Positions 1 to 8,691 of a stretch of DNA of 47,780 nt are shown here, one piece after another; position 1 is the stretch's first letter, and each line of letters opens with the position of its first letter. The position numbers were made by a program, and so were the translations under genes. A model generated the notes under the pieces. It did no database searches. It was not told where the DNA came from and worked only from the letters and a program-made list of their open reading frames with translations. Origin of the DNA: an uncultured Prevotellaceae bacterium (lineage in GTDB: Bacteria > Bacteroidota > Bacteroidia > Bacteroidales > Bacteroidaceae); NCBI GenBank assembly GCA_902783625.1, contig CACZRN010000081.1:1-47780 (forward strand). The letters are read 5' to 3'.

Positions 1-83
1 AATTTTGCTAGCAAAATTTCGAATAAAGAGGCTCTTTAATGCCAATAAAGTGCCCAGTTAATGAAAATTTTGCTAGCAAAATT
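1..83. repeat. Palindrome-bracketed intergenic element, copy A
   Basis: An 83-bp element begins and ends with the perfect 18-bp palindrome AATTTTGCTAGCAAAATT (1-18 and 66-83). Between them lies a GGCTCTTTAATGCCAATAAAG-like core. By eye, 79 of 83 bases match copy B at 13046-13128 with no gaps, and a more diverged copy C sits at 39379-39459. It touches the window start, so it could extend further left. No ORF is inside it. Function is unknown; a REP- or MITE-like repeat is one reading. Confidence 0.85.
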
Positions 84-202
84 ATTTGTGTGTGTTTTTT
101 GAAGAAAAAGAGCTTTCAATACCCATTTCATACTGCAGGCTGATATTATTCGACAGTTTCGCTGATATTTTTGTTTGTAATCACAATATTTTCCCGAATT
201 TA

Positions 203-234
203 TTTTTCAATTATTGAAAAAAAACGTAATTTTG
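203..234 (+). promoter_or_regulatory. Probable uronate operon promoter with overlapping palindrome
   Basis: TAATTTTG at 227-234 fits the Bacteroidetes -7 box TAnnTTTG and lies about 40 bases before the kdgK start. No good TTTG -33 element is seen at the expected distance. Immediately upstream is a perfect inverted repeat with 9-bp arms, TTTTTCAAT (203-211) and ATTGAAAAA (213-221), around a single T. It sits where a regulator would control polymerase binding, so it is a candidate operator. Its function is inferred. Confidence 0.5.
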
Positions 235-274
235 CTTGATGTAGCGAGATGTAAGAAACTGAGAAACATAATAA

Positions 275-1300
275 ATGGAAAATCGCATAGTAACATTCGG
301 GGAGATAATGCTGCGCCTATCGCCTCAAGGTAACCGCCGTTTTGTTCAGGCCGACACGTTCGACGCTATCTACGGTGGCGGTGAGGCTAATGTGGCTGTG
401 AGTCTGGCAAACTATGGTCACGACGTGGCTTATGTGACGAAACTGCCGCAGAACGAGATAGGACAGTCGGCCGTGAATTCGCTGCGCCGATACGGCGTTG
501 ACACGTCGTGCATTGTGCGTGGCGGAAGTCGCGTGGGCATCTACTTCGCCGAGACGGGCTCTGCCATGCGCCCGAGCAAGGTGATATACGACCGTGCTGG
601 TTCGGCAATAGCCGAGGCGGAGGCCGACGATTTCGACTTCGACAAGATAATGAATGGAGCCCGGTGGTTTCACTGGACAGGTATCACGCCTGCCATCAGC
701 GACCGTGCCGCCACTCTCGTAGCCCTCGCCTGCAAGGCAGCAAAACGCCAAGGCGCAACGGTGTCGTGCGACCTGAACTTCCGCAAGAAGCTTTGGACGC
801 CAGAGAAGGCACAGTCGATAATGCGCCCGCTGATGGAATATGTGGATGTGTGCATCGGCAACGAAGAGGATGCCGAGCTGTGCCTGGGGTTCCGCCCCGA
901 TGCCGACGTGGCACATGGCAAGACCGATGCCGAGGGTTATAAGGCGATATTCGAGCAGATGGCTCATGAGTTCGGATTCAAATACGTGGCCAGCACGCTG
1001 CGCGAATCGTTCTCAGCATCGCACAACGGATGGAAGGCGATGATTTACAACGGCAGTGAGTTCTACGTGTCGCGGCGCTACGACATTGAGCCGATAGTGG
1101 ACCGCGTGGGTGGCGGCGACTCTTTTGCAGCGGGACTGATACACGGTCTGCTGACGAAGCCCACACAGAGTGAGGCTCTGGAGTTTGCCGTAGCAGCATC
1201 GGCACTGAAGCACACCATACCCGGCGACGTAAACCTGATGTCGGTCGGCGAGGTGGAGGCACTGGCAGGAGGCGATGCTTCGGGAAGAGTGCAGAGATAA
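275..1300 (+). CDS. kdgK: 2-keto-3-deoxygluconate kinase (PfkB family)
   Basis: The 341-residue protein is a PfkB-family sugar kinase. The N-terminal FGEIMLRLSP and GGGEANVAVSLA segments are typical of KDG kinases. The C-terminal DRVGGGDSFAAG holds the catalytic Asp and the anion-hole glycines; this copy reads GGGD where many PfkB enzymes read GAGD. The enzyme would phosphorylate 2-keto-3-deoxygluconate to KDPG in the cytoplasm. It is the first gene of a same-strand run with an SDR, uxuA, eda and uxaC, which together complete hexuronate breakdown, and this context is the strongest support for KDG as substrate. A dispersed repeat begins at the stop codon. Another PfkB specificity, such as fructokinase, is unlikely here. 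Confidence 0.9.
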   Translation: MENRIVTFGEIMLRLSPQGNRRFVQADTFDAIYGGGEANVAVSLANYGHDVAYVTKLPQNEIGQSAVNSLRRYGVDTSCIVRGGSRVGIYFAETGSAMRPSKVIYDRAGSAIAEAEADDFDFDKIMNGARWFHWTGITPAISDRAATLVALACKAAKRQGATVSCDLNFRKKLWTPEKAQSIMRPLMEYVDVCIGNEEDAELCLGFRPDADVAHGKTDAEGYKAIFEQMAHEFGFKYVASTLRESFSASHNGWKAMIYNGSEFYVSRRYDIEPIVDRVGGGDSFAAGLIHGLLTKPTQSEALEFAVAASALKHTIPGDVNLMSVGEVEALAGGDASGRVQR

Positions 1301-1395
1301 CCTTCCTACGGTCGGAGTGAACCAGCGGTCACTGTCCGAGGACAAGTCCGAGGGGGAAAGTAAAAACGAAAAGTGAAAAGTGAAAAAACGAAGTA
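1299..1395. repeat. Dispersed repeat between kdgK and the SDR gene
   Basis: The 100-bp gap inside the operon starts with AACCTTCCTACGGTCGGAGT directly over the kdgK stop codon. It then contains GTCCGAGGACAAGTCCGAG and an AAACGAAAAGTGAAAAGTG-type run. The reverse complement of 24914-24952 carries nearly the same GGTCGGAGTGAA core followed by AACGAAAAGT. It contains no gene. Confidence 0.6.
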
Positions 1396-1400
1396 TATAA

Positions 1401-2213
1401 ATGAACAACCTATTTGACATCAATGACCGCGTTGTAGTTATTACAGGTGGAACAGGCATCTTGGGCCATGCCATATCGAAATATCTGGCCCAGCAAGGTG
1501 CAAAGATTGTGCTTCTCGACCGTCGTGAAGAGGAAGGCCTGGAGCGAGTGAAAGAAATTGAAGACGAGGGCGGCGATGCCATGTTCCTCATTACCGACGT
1601 GCTCAACAAAGCCACGCTGGAGAAGAATCTTGAGGACATATTGGCGCGCTACGGACGCATTGACGTACTGCTGAACGCTGCCGGAGGCAACATGCCCGGA
1701 GCAACCATCGCCCCCGATGCCACATTCTTCGACCTGAGTCCCGAGGCTTTCGAGAAAGTGCTGAACCTTAACCTCGTTGGCACGGTGCTGCCCACACAGG
1801 TATTCCTCCGTCCAATGGTAGAGGCAGGCAAGGGCGCGATAGTCAACTTCTCGTCGATGTCGGCATTCCGCCCACTCACAAGAGTGGCAGGATATGGCGT
1901 AGCAAAGGCAGGGGTGAGTAATTTCACAGCATACATGGCAACCGAGGTGGCTACGAAGTTCAGTCCGAACATTCGCGTTAATGCCATCGCACCGGGATTC
2001 TTCCTCACCAACCAGAACCGCACACTGCTCACCAATCCCGACGGCTCGTGGACACCGCGCGGCGAGCATATCATACAGCAGACCCCGATGGGACGCATGG
2101 GACAGCCCGAAGAACTGTGCGGCACGATACACTACCTGATTAGCGACGCTGCACAATTCGTGACAGGCACCGTGGCTGTGGTCGACGGAGGATTCAACGT
2201 GTACTCGATATAA
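1401..2213 (+). CDS. SDR-family D-mannonate/fructuronate oxidoreductase (probable UxuB role)
   Basis: This 270-residue short-chain dehydrogenase has the cofactor-binding GGTGILG near residue 17, the structural NAAG around residue 92, and the catalytic Ser with Y-x-x-x-K seen as YGVAK near residue 185. The family uses NAD(P)H to interconvert carbonyl and hydroxyl groups. It lies between kdgK and uxuA, in the slot where the pathway needs D-fructuronate reduced to D-mannonate. The classical UxuB/UxaB enzymes are larger and belong to another family, so this appears to be the non-orthologous SDR version. The assignment rests on motifs plus position. A gluconate 5-dehydrogenase-like activity is the main alternative. 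Confidence 0.75.
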   Translation: MNNLFDINDRVVVITGGTGILGHAISKYLAQQGAKIVLLDRREEEGLERVKEIEDEGGDAMFLITDVLNKATLEKNLEDILARYGRIDVLLNAAGGNMPGATIAPDATFFDLSPEAFEKVLNLNLVGTVLPTQVFLRPMVEAGKGAIVNFSSMSAFRPLTRVAGYGVAKAGVSNFTAYMATEVATKFSPNIRVNAIAPGFFLTNQNRTLLTNPDGSWTPRGEHIIQQTPMGRMGQPEELCGTIHYLISDAAQFVTGTVAVVDGGFNVYSI

Positions 2214-2252
2214 AATATCAAACAGTATTCACACAACAGGCAATAAACCGAT

Positions 2253-3431
2253 ATGAGCAAAATGCTATCTATACAGTCGTTCCGCTGGTATGGCCCGAAC
2301 GACCCAGTCAGTCTGAGCGACATCCGTCAGGCAGGTTGTACAGGAGTAGTGACAGCACTACACCATATACCCAACGGCGAGGTGTGGACAGTGGAAGAGA
2401 TTATGCGCCGCAAGGAAGAGATAGAGCGCGCCGGGCTCACCTGGAGCGCTGTGGAAAGCGTGCCGGTGCATGAGCATATAAAGACACAGGAGGGTGACTT
2501 CCAGAGATATATCGACAACTACAAGGAGTCGTTGCGCAATCTGGGCAAATGCGGCATAACGGTTGTCACCTACAACTTCATGCCCGTGCTCGACTGGACA
2601 CGCACCGATCTGGCCTACCTCATGCCCGACGGCTCGCGAGCACTGCGGTTCGAAAGAGCTGCCTTCATCGCATTCGACCTGTTTATACTAAAGCGTCCGG
2701 GAGCAGAAAACGACTACAGCGACGAGGAGAAAGAACGCGCCCGCAAGAGATTCGAAGGCATGACCGACGAGGAGAAGCACACACTGGTGAGAAACATGAT
2801 AGCAGGGTTGCCCGGCTCGGAAGAGAGCTTCACGCTTGAACAATTCCAGCATGAGCTCGACAGATATAAGGACATATCGGCCGACAAGCTGCGCAAGAAC
2901 CTCATTTACTTCCTCAGCGAGGTGTGCCCCGCTGCTGAAGAGGCTGGAGTGAAACTCGTTATCCACCCCGACGACCCGCCTATGTCGATTCTCGGACTAC
3001 CGCGGATAATGAGCAACGCCGAAGATTTCCAACGTCTTATCGACGCTGTGCCGAGCATGGCCAATGGGTTGTGCCTCTGCACAGGATCGCTCGGTGTGAG
3101 CGCCGACAACGACTGCGCTGCCATGATGCGTCAGTTTGCCGACAGAATACACTTCGTGCACCTGCGCTCAACAAAGCGCGACGAGGAAGGAAACTTCTAC
3201 GAGGCATATCATCTTGAGGGCGATGTCGATATGTATGAGGTCATGAAGGCGTTCGTAGAGATTCAGCAGAAGCGCGGCGAGGGAATAGTTCTTCGCCCCG
3301 ATCACGGACATCAAATGATTGACGACCTGAAGAAGAAGACCAACCCCGGCTATTCCTGCATCGGCAGGCTGCGCGGACTGGCAGAGTTGCGCGGACTTGA
3401 AATGGGTATAACAAAAACACTATATGAGTAA
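2253..3431 (+). CDS. uxuA: Mannonate dehydratase
   Basis: The 392-residue protein has the typical UxuA opening ([13 protein letters not shown], then [17 protein letters not shown]) and metal-site segments [26 protein letters not shown] and RPDHGH. It belongs to the TIM-barrel, metal-dependent UxuA family that dehydrates D-mannonate to 2-keto-3-deoxygluconate in the cytoplasm. Length is normal. Its end overlaps the eda start by 8 bases, so the two are probably translationally coupled. Its product is the substrate of the kinase encoded first in the operon. Confidence 0.95.
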   Translation: MSKMLSIQSFRWYGPNDPVSLSDIRQAGCTGVVTALHHIPNGEVWTVEEIMRRKEEIERAGLTWSAVESVPVHEHIKTQEGDFQRYIDNYKESLRNLGKCGITVVTYNFMPVLDWTRTDLAYLMPDGSRALRFERAAFIAFDLFILKRPGAENDYSDEEKERARKRFEGMTDEEKHTLVRNMIAGLPGSEESFTLEQFQHELDRYKDISADKLRKNLIYFLSEVCPAAEEAGVKLVIHPDDPPMSILGLPRIMSNAEDFQRLIDAVPSMANGLCLCTGSLGVSADNDCAAMMRQFADRIHFVHLRSTKRDEEGNFYEAYHLEGDVDMYEVMKAFVEIQQKRGEGIVLRPDHGHQMIDDLKKKTNPGYSCIGRLRGLAELRGLEMGITKTLYE

Positions 3432-4092
3432 ATTTGACAAACTGGCCGTACTGACCAAAATTGGACAGACGCGCATGGTGCCCGTGTTTTATCACAAAGA
3501 TGTAGCCGTTGCCTGCGCCGTAGTGAAAGCATGCTACGACGGAGGAGTGCGCGCATTCGAGTTCACCAACCGTGGCGATATGGCTCACGAGGTATTCGCC
3601 GAACTGATGCGCTTCACGGCAGATGAATGTCCCGACCTCGCACTCGGCGTCGGCTCCGTGGTTGATGCACCCACAGCTGCCCTATACATACAAATGGGAG
3701 CTTGCTTTGTGGTGGGTCCGCTGCTCAACAGCGACGTGGCAAAGGTGTGTAACAGGCGCGGTGTGCCATACACTCCCGGCTGCGGAACCGTTAGCGAGGT
3801 GGGACAAGCACAGGAGTTGGGATGCGACATAGTGAAGGTGTTCCCGGGCGATGTGCTCGGTCCGAAGTTCGTGAAAGGACTGATGGCACCGATGCCATGG
3901 TCGAGAATTATGGTCACCGGCGGTGTGGAGCCTACCGAAGAGAACCTCTCGGCATGGATAAAGGCAGGGGCTTTCTGCGTTGGCATGGGCTCGAAACTGT
4001 TCCCAAAAGATAAGGTAGCCGCTGCTGACTGGCAGTATGTCACCGACATGTGCCGCCAGTCGTTAGATATAATCAGTAAAATCAACAAATGA
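3424..4092 (+). CDS. eda: KDPG/KHG aldolase
   Basis: This 222-residue class I aldolase has the strand-end motif RAFEFTNRG near residue 40 with the catalytic Glu region, the phosphate-binding GCGTVSEV, and DIVKVFPGD, whose Lys would form the Schiff base. It cleaves 2-keto-3-deoxy-6-phosphogluconate to pyruvate and glyceraldehyde-3-phosphate. The start codon lies within the last codons of uxuA. The stop overlaps the uxaC ATG by a few bases, a tight operon arrangement. The FTNRG form is the variant common in Bacteroidetes rather than the enterobacterial one. Confidence 0.93.
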   Translation: MSKFDKLAVLTKIGQTRMVPVFYHKDVAVACAVVKACYDGGVRAFEFTNRGDMAHEVFAELMRFTADECPDLALGVGSVVDAPTAALYIQMGACFVVGPLLNSDVAKVCNRRGVPYTPGCGTVSEVGQAQELGCDIVKVFPGDVLGPKFVKGLMAPMPWSRIMVTGGVEPTEENLSAWIKAGAFCVGMGSKLFPKDKVAAADWQYVTDMCRQSLDIISKINK

Positions 4093-5495
4093 TGAAACAG
4101 TTTCTTGACAAAGACTTTCTGCTTACCAACGACACAGCTGTGCATCTCTATCACGATTGTGCCGCCGGCTTGCCGATAATCGACTATCATTGTCATCTCA
4201 GTCCGAAGGAGGTTGCTGAGGATAATCGCTTCCGCTCAATCACCGAGGTGTGGCTTGGCGGTGACCATTATAAGTGGCGTGCCATGCGCACGAACGGTGT
4301 GCCAGAGCATTACATCACAGGCGATGCCAGCGACTGGGAGAAGTTTGAGAAATGGGCTGAGACCGTGCAATATGCTTTCCGTAATCCGCTATACCACTGG
4401 ACACACCTCGAACTGAAGACTGCCTTCGGCATAGATAAAGTGCTCAACCCATCGACAGCCCGCGAGATATTCGACGAGTGCAATGAAAAGATAGCACAAC
4501 CCGATTTCTCTGCACGAGGACTGATGCGCCGCTATGGTGTTGAGGTGGTATGCACAACCGACGACCCTGTCGACAGCCTTGAATATCATAAACAGACCCG
4601 CGAGAGCGGTTTCGAGATAAAAATGCTCCCTGCATGGCGGCCCGATAAGGCTATGCAGATTGAGAATCCCACAGCCTACAAGCAGTATGTGGCCCGTCTG
4701 GCAGCAGTGGCCGACAAAGACATTACGACATTCCGCGACCTCATTGAGGCGCTGCGCATTCGTCATCAGTTCTTTGCCGAACAAGGCTGCTCACTCTCCG
4801 ACCATGGCATCGACAAGTTCTATGCCGATGACTACACACAGACAGAGATTGAAAGTATCTTCGACCGCGTGATGACAGGCGACCAGCCCAGCGAGCAGGA
4901 TTTGTCGAAATTCCGCTCAGCAATGCTCTATGAGTTTGCCATGATGGATGGTGAGACTAACTGGGTACAACAGTTCCACTATGGTGCCCTTCGCAACAAC
5001 AATGCACTGATGTTCTCACACCTTGGCCCTGACACTGGATACGACTCCATCGACGACCAGAACAGCGGTCGCGCAATGGCTCGTTTCTTCGATCGTCTGA
5101 ACTCTGAGCATAGCCTTGCCAAGACCATTATTTACAACCTTAATCCTCGCGACAATGAACTTGTTGCCACGATGCTAGGTAATTTCCAGGACGGCAGCGT
5201 ACCAGGGAAGATGCAGTGGGGCTCGGGATGGTGGTTCCTCGATCAGAAAGACGGCATCGAACGACAGCTCAACGCACTGTCGCTGCTTGGTCTGCTCTCA
5301 CGATTTGTGGGTATGCTCACCGACTCGAGGTCGTTCCTCTCGTATCCGCGCCACGAGTATTTCCGTCGCATACTATGCAACATCATCGGCCGCGACGTTG
5401 AGAACGGCGAGATACCGGCCAGCGAGATGCCGCGCATTGAGCAGATGGTGAAAGACATCTCTTACTTCAACGCGAAGAATTATTTCGGATTCTAA
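4089..5495 (+). CDS. uxaC: Glucuronate/galacturonate isomerase
   Basis: The 468-residue protein is a full-length uronate isomerase of the amidohydrolase fold. Typical segments are [18 protein letters not shown] (metal-binding H-x-H), [14 protein letters not shown], and the late [15 protein letters not shown]. It converts D-glucuronate to D-fructuronate and D-galacturonate to D-tagaturonate. It overlaps eda by 4 bases and ends the operon, with a strong terminator 22 bases after its stop. No tagaturonate reductase or altronate dehydratase gene is in the window, so only the glucuronate branch is complete here. Confidence 0.95.
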   Translation: MMKQFLDKDFLLTNDTAVHLYHDCAAGLPIIDYHCHLSPKEVAEDNRFRSITEVWLGGDHYKWRAMRTNGVPEHYITGDASDWEKFEKWAETVQYAFRNPLYHWTHLELKTAFGIDKVLNPSTAREIFDECNEKIAQPDFSARGLMRRYGVEVVCTTDDPVDSLEYHKQTRESGFEIKMLPAWRPDKAMQIENPTAYKQYVARLAAVADKDITTFRDLIEALRIRHQFFAEQGCSLSDHGIDKFYADDYTQTEIESIFDRVMTGDQPSEQDLSKFRSAMLYEFAMMDGETNWVQQFHYGALRNNNALMFSHLGPDTGYDSIDDQNSGRAMARFFDRLNSEHSLAKTIIYNLNPRDNELVATMLGNFQDGSVPGKMQWGSGWWFLDQKDGIERQLNALSLLGLLSRFVGMLTDSRSFLSYPRHEYFRRILCNIIGRDVENGEIPASEMPRIEQMVKDISYFNAKNYFGF

Positions 5496-5516
5496 AAGGC
5501 AAGATACAAACAAGAA

Positions 5517-5551
5517 GGGGGCATGGAAGTGAAAATCCATGTCCCCTTTTT
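5517..5551 (+). terminator. Intrinsic terminator of the uronate operon
   Basis: An 11-bp stem pairs GGGGGCATGGA (5517-5527) with TCCATGTCCCC (5536-5546), with one G-T wobble and an 8-base loop. A run of five T follows. It lies between uxaC and the convergent galM-like gene. Confidence 0.9.
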
Positions 5552-5596
5552 CATTATGCCACTAATAAAAATATGTGGCCGATGTGTTGTCAACTC

Positions 5597-6730
5597 TTAT
5601 TTAGCTGAGAACTTATAGATGCACACGTGGTGATACTGCTGACCTGGCTCAAGGTTGATAGTTGGGAAGTTGGGCTGGTTAGGAGTATCGGGATAGTGCT
5701 GTGTCTCGAGTGCGAGCGATGCACGGTGGTTGTGCTTCACGCCTTTCTTTCCTGTGCTGCTGCCATCCATGAAGTTACCTCCGTAGAACTGTATTCCCGG
5801 TTCGGTGGTGAGTACCTCCATCACGCGGCCGCTAACGGGGTCATACACTGTTGCTGCAAGTTCGGGCTCTGCTGTCTGTCCCTTGTCGAGCACCCAGTTG
5901 TGGTCGTATCCGCGAGCCAGCTTCAGCTGTTCGAAGTCAGCATCAACGCGCTCACCGATAGCAGTAGGTGTGCGGAAGTCCATTGGTGTGCCTTCAACAT
6001 CCTGAAGCACGCCAGTAGGAATCATCACGCTGTCGATAGGAGTGAACTTCGAAGCAGCCAGTGTGAGCACATGGTCGTTGATGTCGCCCTCGCAGTTGCC
6101 ATGCAGATTGAAGAATGAGTGGTGAGTGAGGTTCACTGGAGTCTTCTTGTCGGTAGTAGCCTCATGTGTTACCACGAACTCATTGTCGTCGGTCAGCTCG
6201 TAAGTCATTGTAATGTCGAGGTTGCCTGGGAATCCGCACTCCATATCTGGAGAGTGATAAGTGAGCACGAGCTTCTGCGGTGTTTCCTGCACTGCATCCC
6301 ACACCACGAGGTCGAGCGAGTTGTTGCCGCCGTGCAGACAGTTCGTTCCGTTGTTCTGATCAAGAGTGTACTCCACACCGTCGAGAGTGAACTTACCATT
6401 TGCAATACGGTTTCCTACGCGTCCGATTGTAGCACCGAGGAAACGCTCACCTGCAAAGTTAACATACTCGTCGAGCTTGTCGTGTCCAAGCACTACATCA
6501 GCAAATTTGCCATCACGGTCGGGGGCGAACAGCTCAACAACGTGAGCGCCAAAGTTTGTCACGGTCATCTCCATGCCGTTTGCGTTCTTAAGAGTGTAGA
6601 GATCTACCTTCTTACCATTGATTTCGCTTTGGAAGTCCTTGCGGTTTACCTGCGAAAGACCATCCTTCTTCTCTGTCTGGCAGGCAGCGAAAAGCCCAGC
6701 CACTGCAAGAAGTAAAAAGAGTTTTTTCAT
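5597..6730 (-). CDS. galM: Aldose 1-epimerase lipoprotein (GalM family)
   Basis: The 377-residue GalM-family mutarotase has the catalytic His in NLTHHSFFNL and the catalytic Glu in TTEPGIQFYGGNF. An N-terminal lipoprotein signal ends in the lipobox LFAAC at about residue 16, so the protein should be a periplasmic or outer-membrane lipoprotein rather than cytoplasmic. It would interconvert alpha and beta forms of sugars freed by exported glycosidases. The gene stands alone and converges on the uronate operon. Exact sugar preference cannot be read from the sequence. The export signal is the notable difference from the enteric enzyme. Confidence 0.9.
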   Translation of the reverse strand: MKKLFLLLAVAGLFAACQTEKKDGLSQVNRKDFQSEINGKKVDLYTLKNANGMEMTVTNFGAHVVELFAPDRDGKFADVVLGHDKLDEYVNFAGERFLGATIGRVGNRIANGKFTLDGVEYTLDQNNGTNCLHGGNNSLDLVVWDAVQETPQKLVLTYHSPDMECGFPGNLDITMTYELTDDNEFVVTHEATTDKKTPVNLTHHSFFNLHGNCEGDINDHVLTLAASKFTPIDSVMIPTGVLQDVEGTPMDFRTPTAIGERVDADFEQLKLARGYDHNWVLDKGQTAEPELAATVYDPVSGRVMEVLTTEPGIQFYGGNFMDGSSTGKKGVKHNHRASLALETQHYPDTPNQPNFPTINLEPGQQYHHVCIYKFSAK

Positions 6731-6839
6731 TTCTGTTAGATTTTTGAAATTATAATTTTTAGAATTATGTAGGCACTATATATTTTATAACTAAAAAGCT
6801 TCGCTTTTATTGTGCAAAAGAACAAATTAAAGGATCAGC

Positions 6840-7043
6840 GGATTAACGAACGCCATGCGTAACGTGGCGTTATCATCGAGGATGGTAACCGAAAAGCGAA
6901 CGGAGAGAAGAATAAAAAATATTTCTTTTTGCTTTGTACTTCACTCGGTTTTTTCGCTTCGCTCAACAACTCGTGCACTATCTTTTCCAACCGTGGTTGA
7001 AGAAGATAGGCTGCGCCTCGGCATAAAAAATAATTAAAATTAT
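6840..7043. repeat. Gene-free stretch made of dispersed repeat pieces
   Basis: Between galM and the small membrane protein there is no convincing gene. The stretch holds ACTTCACTCGGTTTTTTCGC (6939-6958), CTCGTGCACTATCTTTTCC and GGCTGCGCCTCGGCATAAAA (from 7008). Similar words recur at 24868-24918 on the plus strand and at 23937-24012 on the minus strand. The last part runs into the promoter at 7044. Confidence 0.6.
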
Positions 7044-7074
7044 TTTGTTCTGCACTCGGTTTGCACTATCTTTG
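7044..7074 (+). promoter_or_regulatory. Repeat-borne Bacteroidetes promoter
   Basis: TTTG at 7044-7047, a 19-base spacer, then TATCTTTG at 7067-7074 gives a textbook -33/-7 pair, 33 bases before the next start codon. Bases 7042-7074 match the reverse complement of 23937-23969 at 29 of 33 positions, so this promoter belongs to a dispersed repeat. Confidence 0.8.
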
Positions 7075-7106
7075 TAGGGAAATATATCAACTTTAAATTT
7101 TGTATT

Positions 7107-7553
7107 ATGGAAGAAACTTACATTAATCAAGAAAGCCTTGGGCAGGCAGGTGAGCCCAACGAACTGAAAGTGTCGGAATTGTCGAAAGTCAACCTGCTTA
7201 GCATCCGCAAGTGGACTAAATTCCTTGCCATCGTGGGTTTGGTTGTCATCATACTTGTGGCAGTGGCTATTCTCGCGTTGCCATTCTTTGCCCGAGAGTA
7301 CCCTCAAGCAGCTGGACTGTTCATCTATTGCATCTTCATATTGGCGCTCTACATCTATCCGCTGATGAAGATGTTCGGCATCGTGAAAGCCCTGAAACCA
7401 GCAGTAGAGCAATGCGACGAACAGCAACTCGACAAGGCTGTGAGCGAGACGAAGGCACTCGTTACCTTCATGGGTGTGCTCACAATAGTTGTCCTCGCTC
7501 TTTACGCACTTGCACTTTTGTTTGCCGGCAGCCTTTTAGCATCTCTCTCTTGA
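7107..7553 (+). CDS. Small membrane protein, three or four TM segments
   Basis: The 148-residue protein has a hydrophilic N-terminus of about 35 residues, then hydrophobic segments around residues 42-62, 70-92 and 120-145. A charged stretch with KPAVEQCDEQQLDKAV lies before the last. It has no signal peptide and no catalytic motif that I recognise. It resembles small Bacteroidetes membrane families of unknown function (possibly DUF5362), but I cannot confirm this. It is a single-gene unit with its own promoter and terminator. The function is unknown. Confidence 0.75.
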   Translation: MEETYINQESLGQAGEPNELKVSELSKVNLLSIRKWTKFLAIVGLVVIILVAVAILALPFFAREYPQAAGLFIYCIFILALYIYPLMKMFGIVKALKPAVEQCDEQQLDKAVSETKALVTFMGVLTIVVLALYALALLFAGSLLASLS

Positions 7554-7570
7554 TGATAATCGACGAAATG

Positions 7571-7609
7571 AAAAAGCTCCCTTTGCAATAATGCACAGGG
7601 AGCTTTTTT
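7571..7609. terminator. Bidirectional terminator
   Basis: The stem AAAAAGCTCCCT (7571-7582) pairs with AGGGAGCTTTTT (7597-7608). The A-rich left arm and T-rich right arm allow termination in both directions. It separates the convergent small membrane protein gene and the BASS transporter gene. Confidence 0.9.
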
Positions 7610-7633
7610 CATTTTACAGATATATTGCCCGTC

Positions 7634-8632
7634 TCAAACTTTTCGCTCTGCACGACGTGAGGTTTGCCAAATCTCAACAGAGTTGATGATGTTCTGCCAT
7701 AAGATGTAACACCCTGGCCCTACCGACGACAGCGGACTCAAGTAAGTGTATGCTATCCAGATGGCGAAGGCGGTGTTCTTCTGCCCGAGTGCCTGTCCTG
7801 CTTCCATCGTATGACCGAAATAATGCCCCACAAACCTGCCCACAGCAAACTGAATTATACAAAGCAATAGTCCTGAGAATGCGATGACAAACAGGAATGC
7901 GGCAGATGTATCAGCGTGGAATATGTTCTTTACCGTCACACCCGTGACAATCATCAGCGAGCACCCCCACAGATAGTACGACAAGTCTTTCACACCTATG
8001 ATGCGGCGATGCAGCCCCTTCATCGTGTGCTTCACTATGTAAGCAAGAAACATCGGCAGCACCAGCACCAGGCACACCTCGCGCAAAATCTTCAGAAAGG
8101 CAGGCACGAAAGTGATTCCCTCCGACGGCTCTATCAGCGGAAAACAGATGGGGATGAGCAATGCGGTGATGAAGTTTGAGAGGAATGTGTAGGTTGTCAT
8201 CTGCTCAAGATTGCCCCCAAGCTTCTGTGTCACTACTGGTGCGGCGGCGGCACACGGCGCTATGATACACACAAGGACAGCCTCGCACAGGATAAGACTG
8301 CTCCCTGATATACCGAAATGGATTATCATTGCCACGATTAAAACCACGAACATCACCTGAAAAAGTCCTATCCACACATGCCATTTCACTGCCCGCATCT
8401 TGTGGAAGTCCACCTTGCAGAAGGTGACGAACAAGATACCAAACATGAACAGCGGCACTATCTGGTCGAAGATAGGCGAGAAGAAGCGCGCGGCATCATC
8501 GAGTGCAGGCACGAAAGCAAAGACAAGATACACCGCTGTGCCCATTACCATGGCCACAGGCAGTGTCCAGTCTTTCAGCAGACGAACAATCTTGTTTTCG
8601 CTCTTCAATTTACTTGTTTCAGTCATAAACAC
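7634..8632 (-). CDS. BASS-family (bile acid:sodium symporter-like) transporter
   Basis: This 332-residue inner-membrane protein has nine or ten hydrophobic segments. GQALGQKNTAFAIWIAYTYL near residue 285 is a hallmark of the BASS superfamily, and the central IIAPCAAAAPVVTQKLGGN is the family's crossover region. Family members use sodium to import organic anions such as bile acids, pantothenate or keto acids. The true substrate is unknown. The gene follows GH127 on the same strand but is separated by about 190 bases with a repeat element, so cotranscription is uncertain. An ATG two codons later (8626) is an alternative start. Confidence 0.8.
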   Translation of the reverse strand: MFMTETSKLKSENKIVRLLKDWTLPVAMVMGTAVYLVFAFVPALDDAARFFSPIFDQIVPLFMFGILFVTFCKVDFHKMRAVKWHVWIGLFQVMFVVLIVAMIIHFGISGSSLILCEAVLVCIIAPCAAAAPVVTQKLGGNLEQMTTYTFLSNFITALLIPICFPLIEPSEGITFVPAFLKILREVCLVLVLPMFLAYIVKHTMKGLHRRIIGVKDLSYYLWGCSLMIVTGVTVKNIFHADTSAAFLFVIAFSGLLLCIIQFAVGRFVGHYFGHTMEAGQALGQKNTAFAIWIAYTYLSPLSSVGPGCYILWQNIINSVEIWQTSRRAERKV

Positions 8633-8691
8633 ATACGAAAGCAGAGGCTTCTAAACTTGCCTTCATTTCCAACTTATTCTCTTGCCGCTGG

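Noticed and set aside
1-83. Reading the palindromic elements as transcription terminators
   Set aside because: The palindromes are AT-rich without a GC stem and T run, and copies lie upstream of genes or between divergent promoters.
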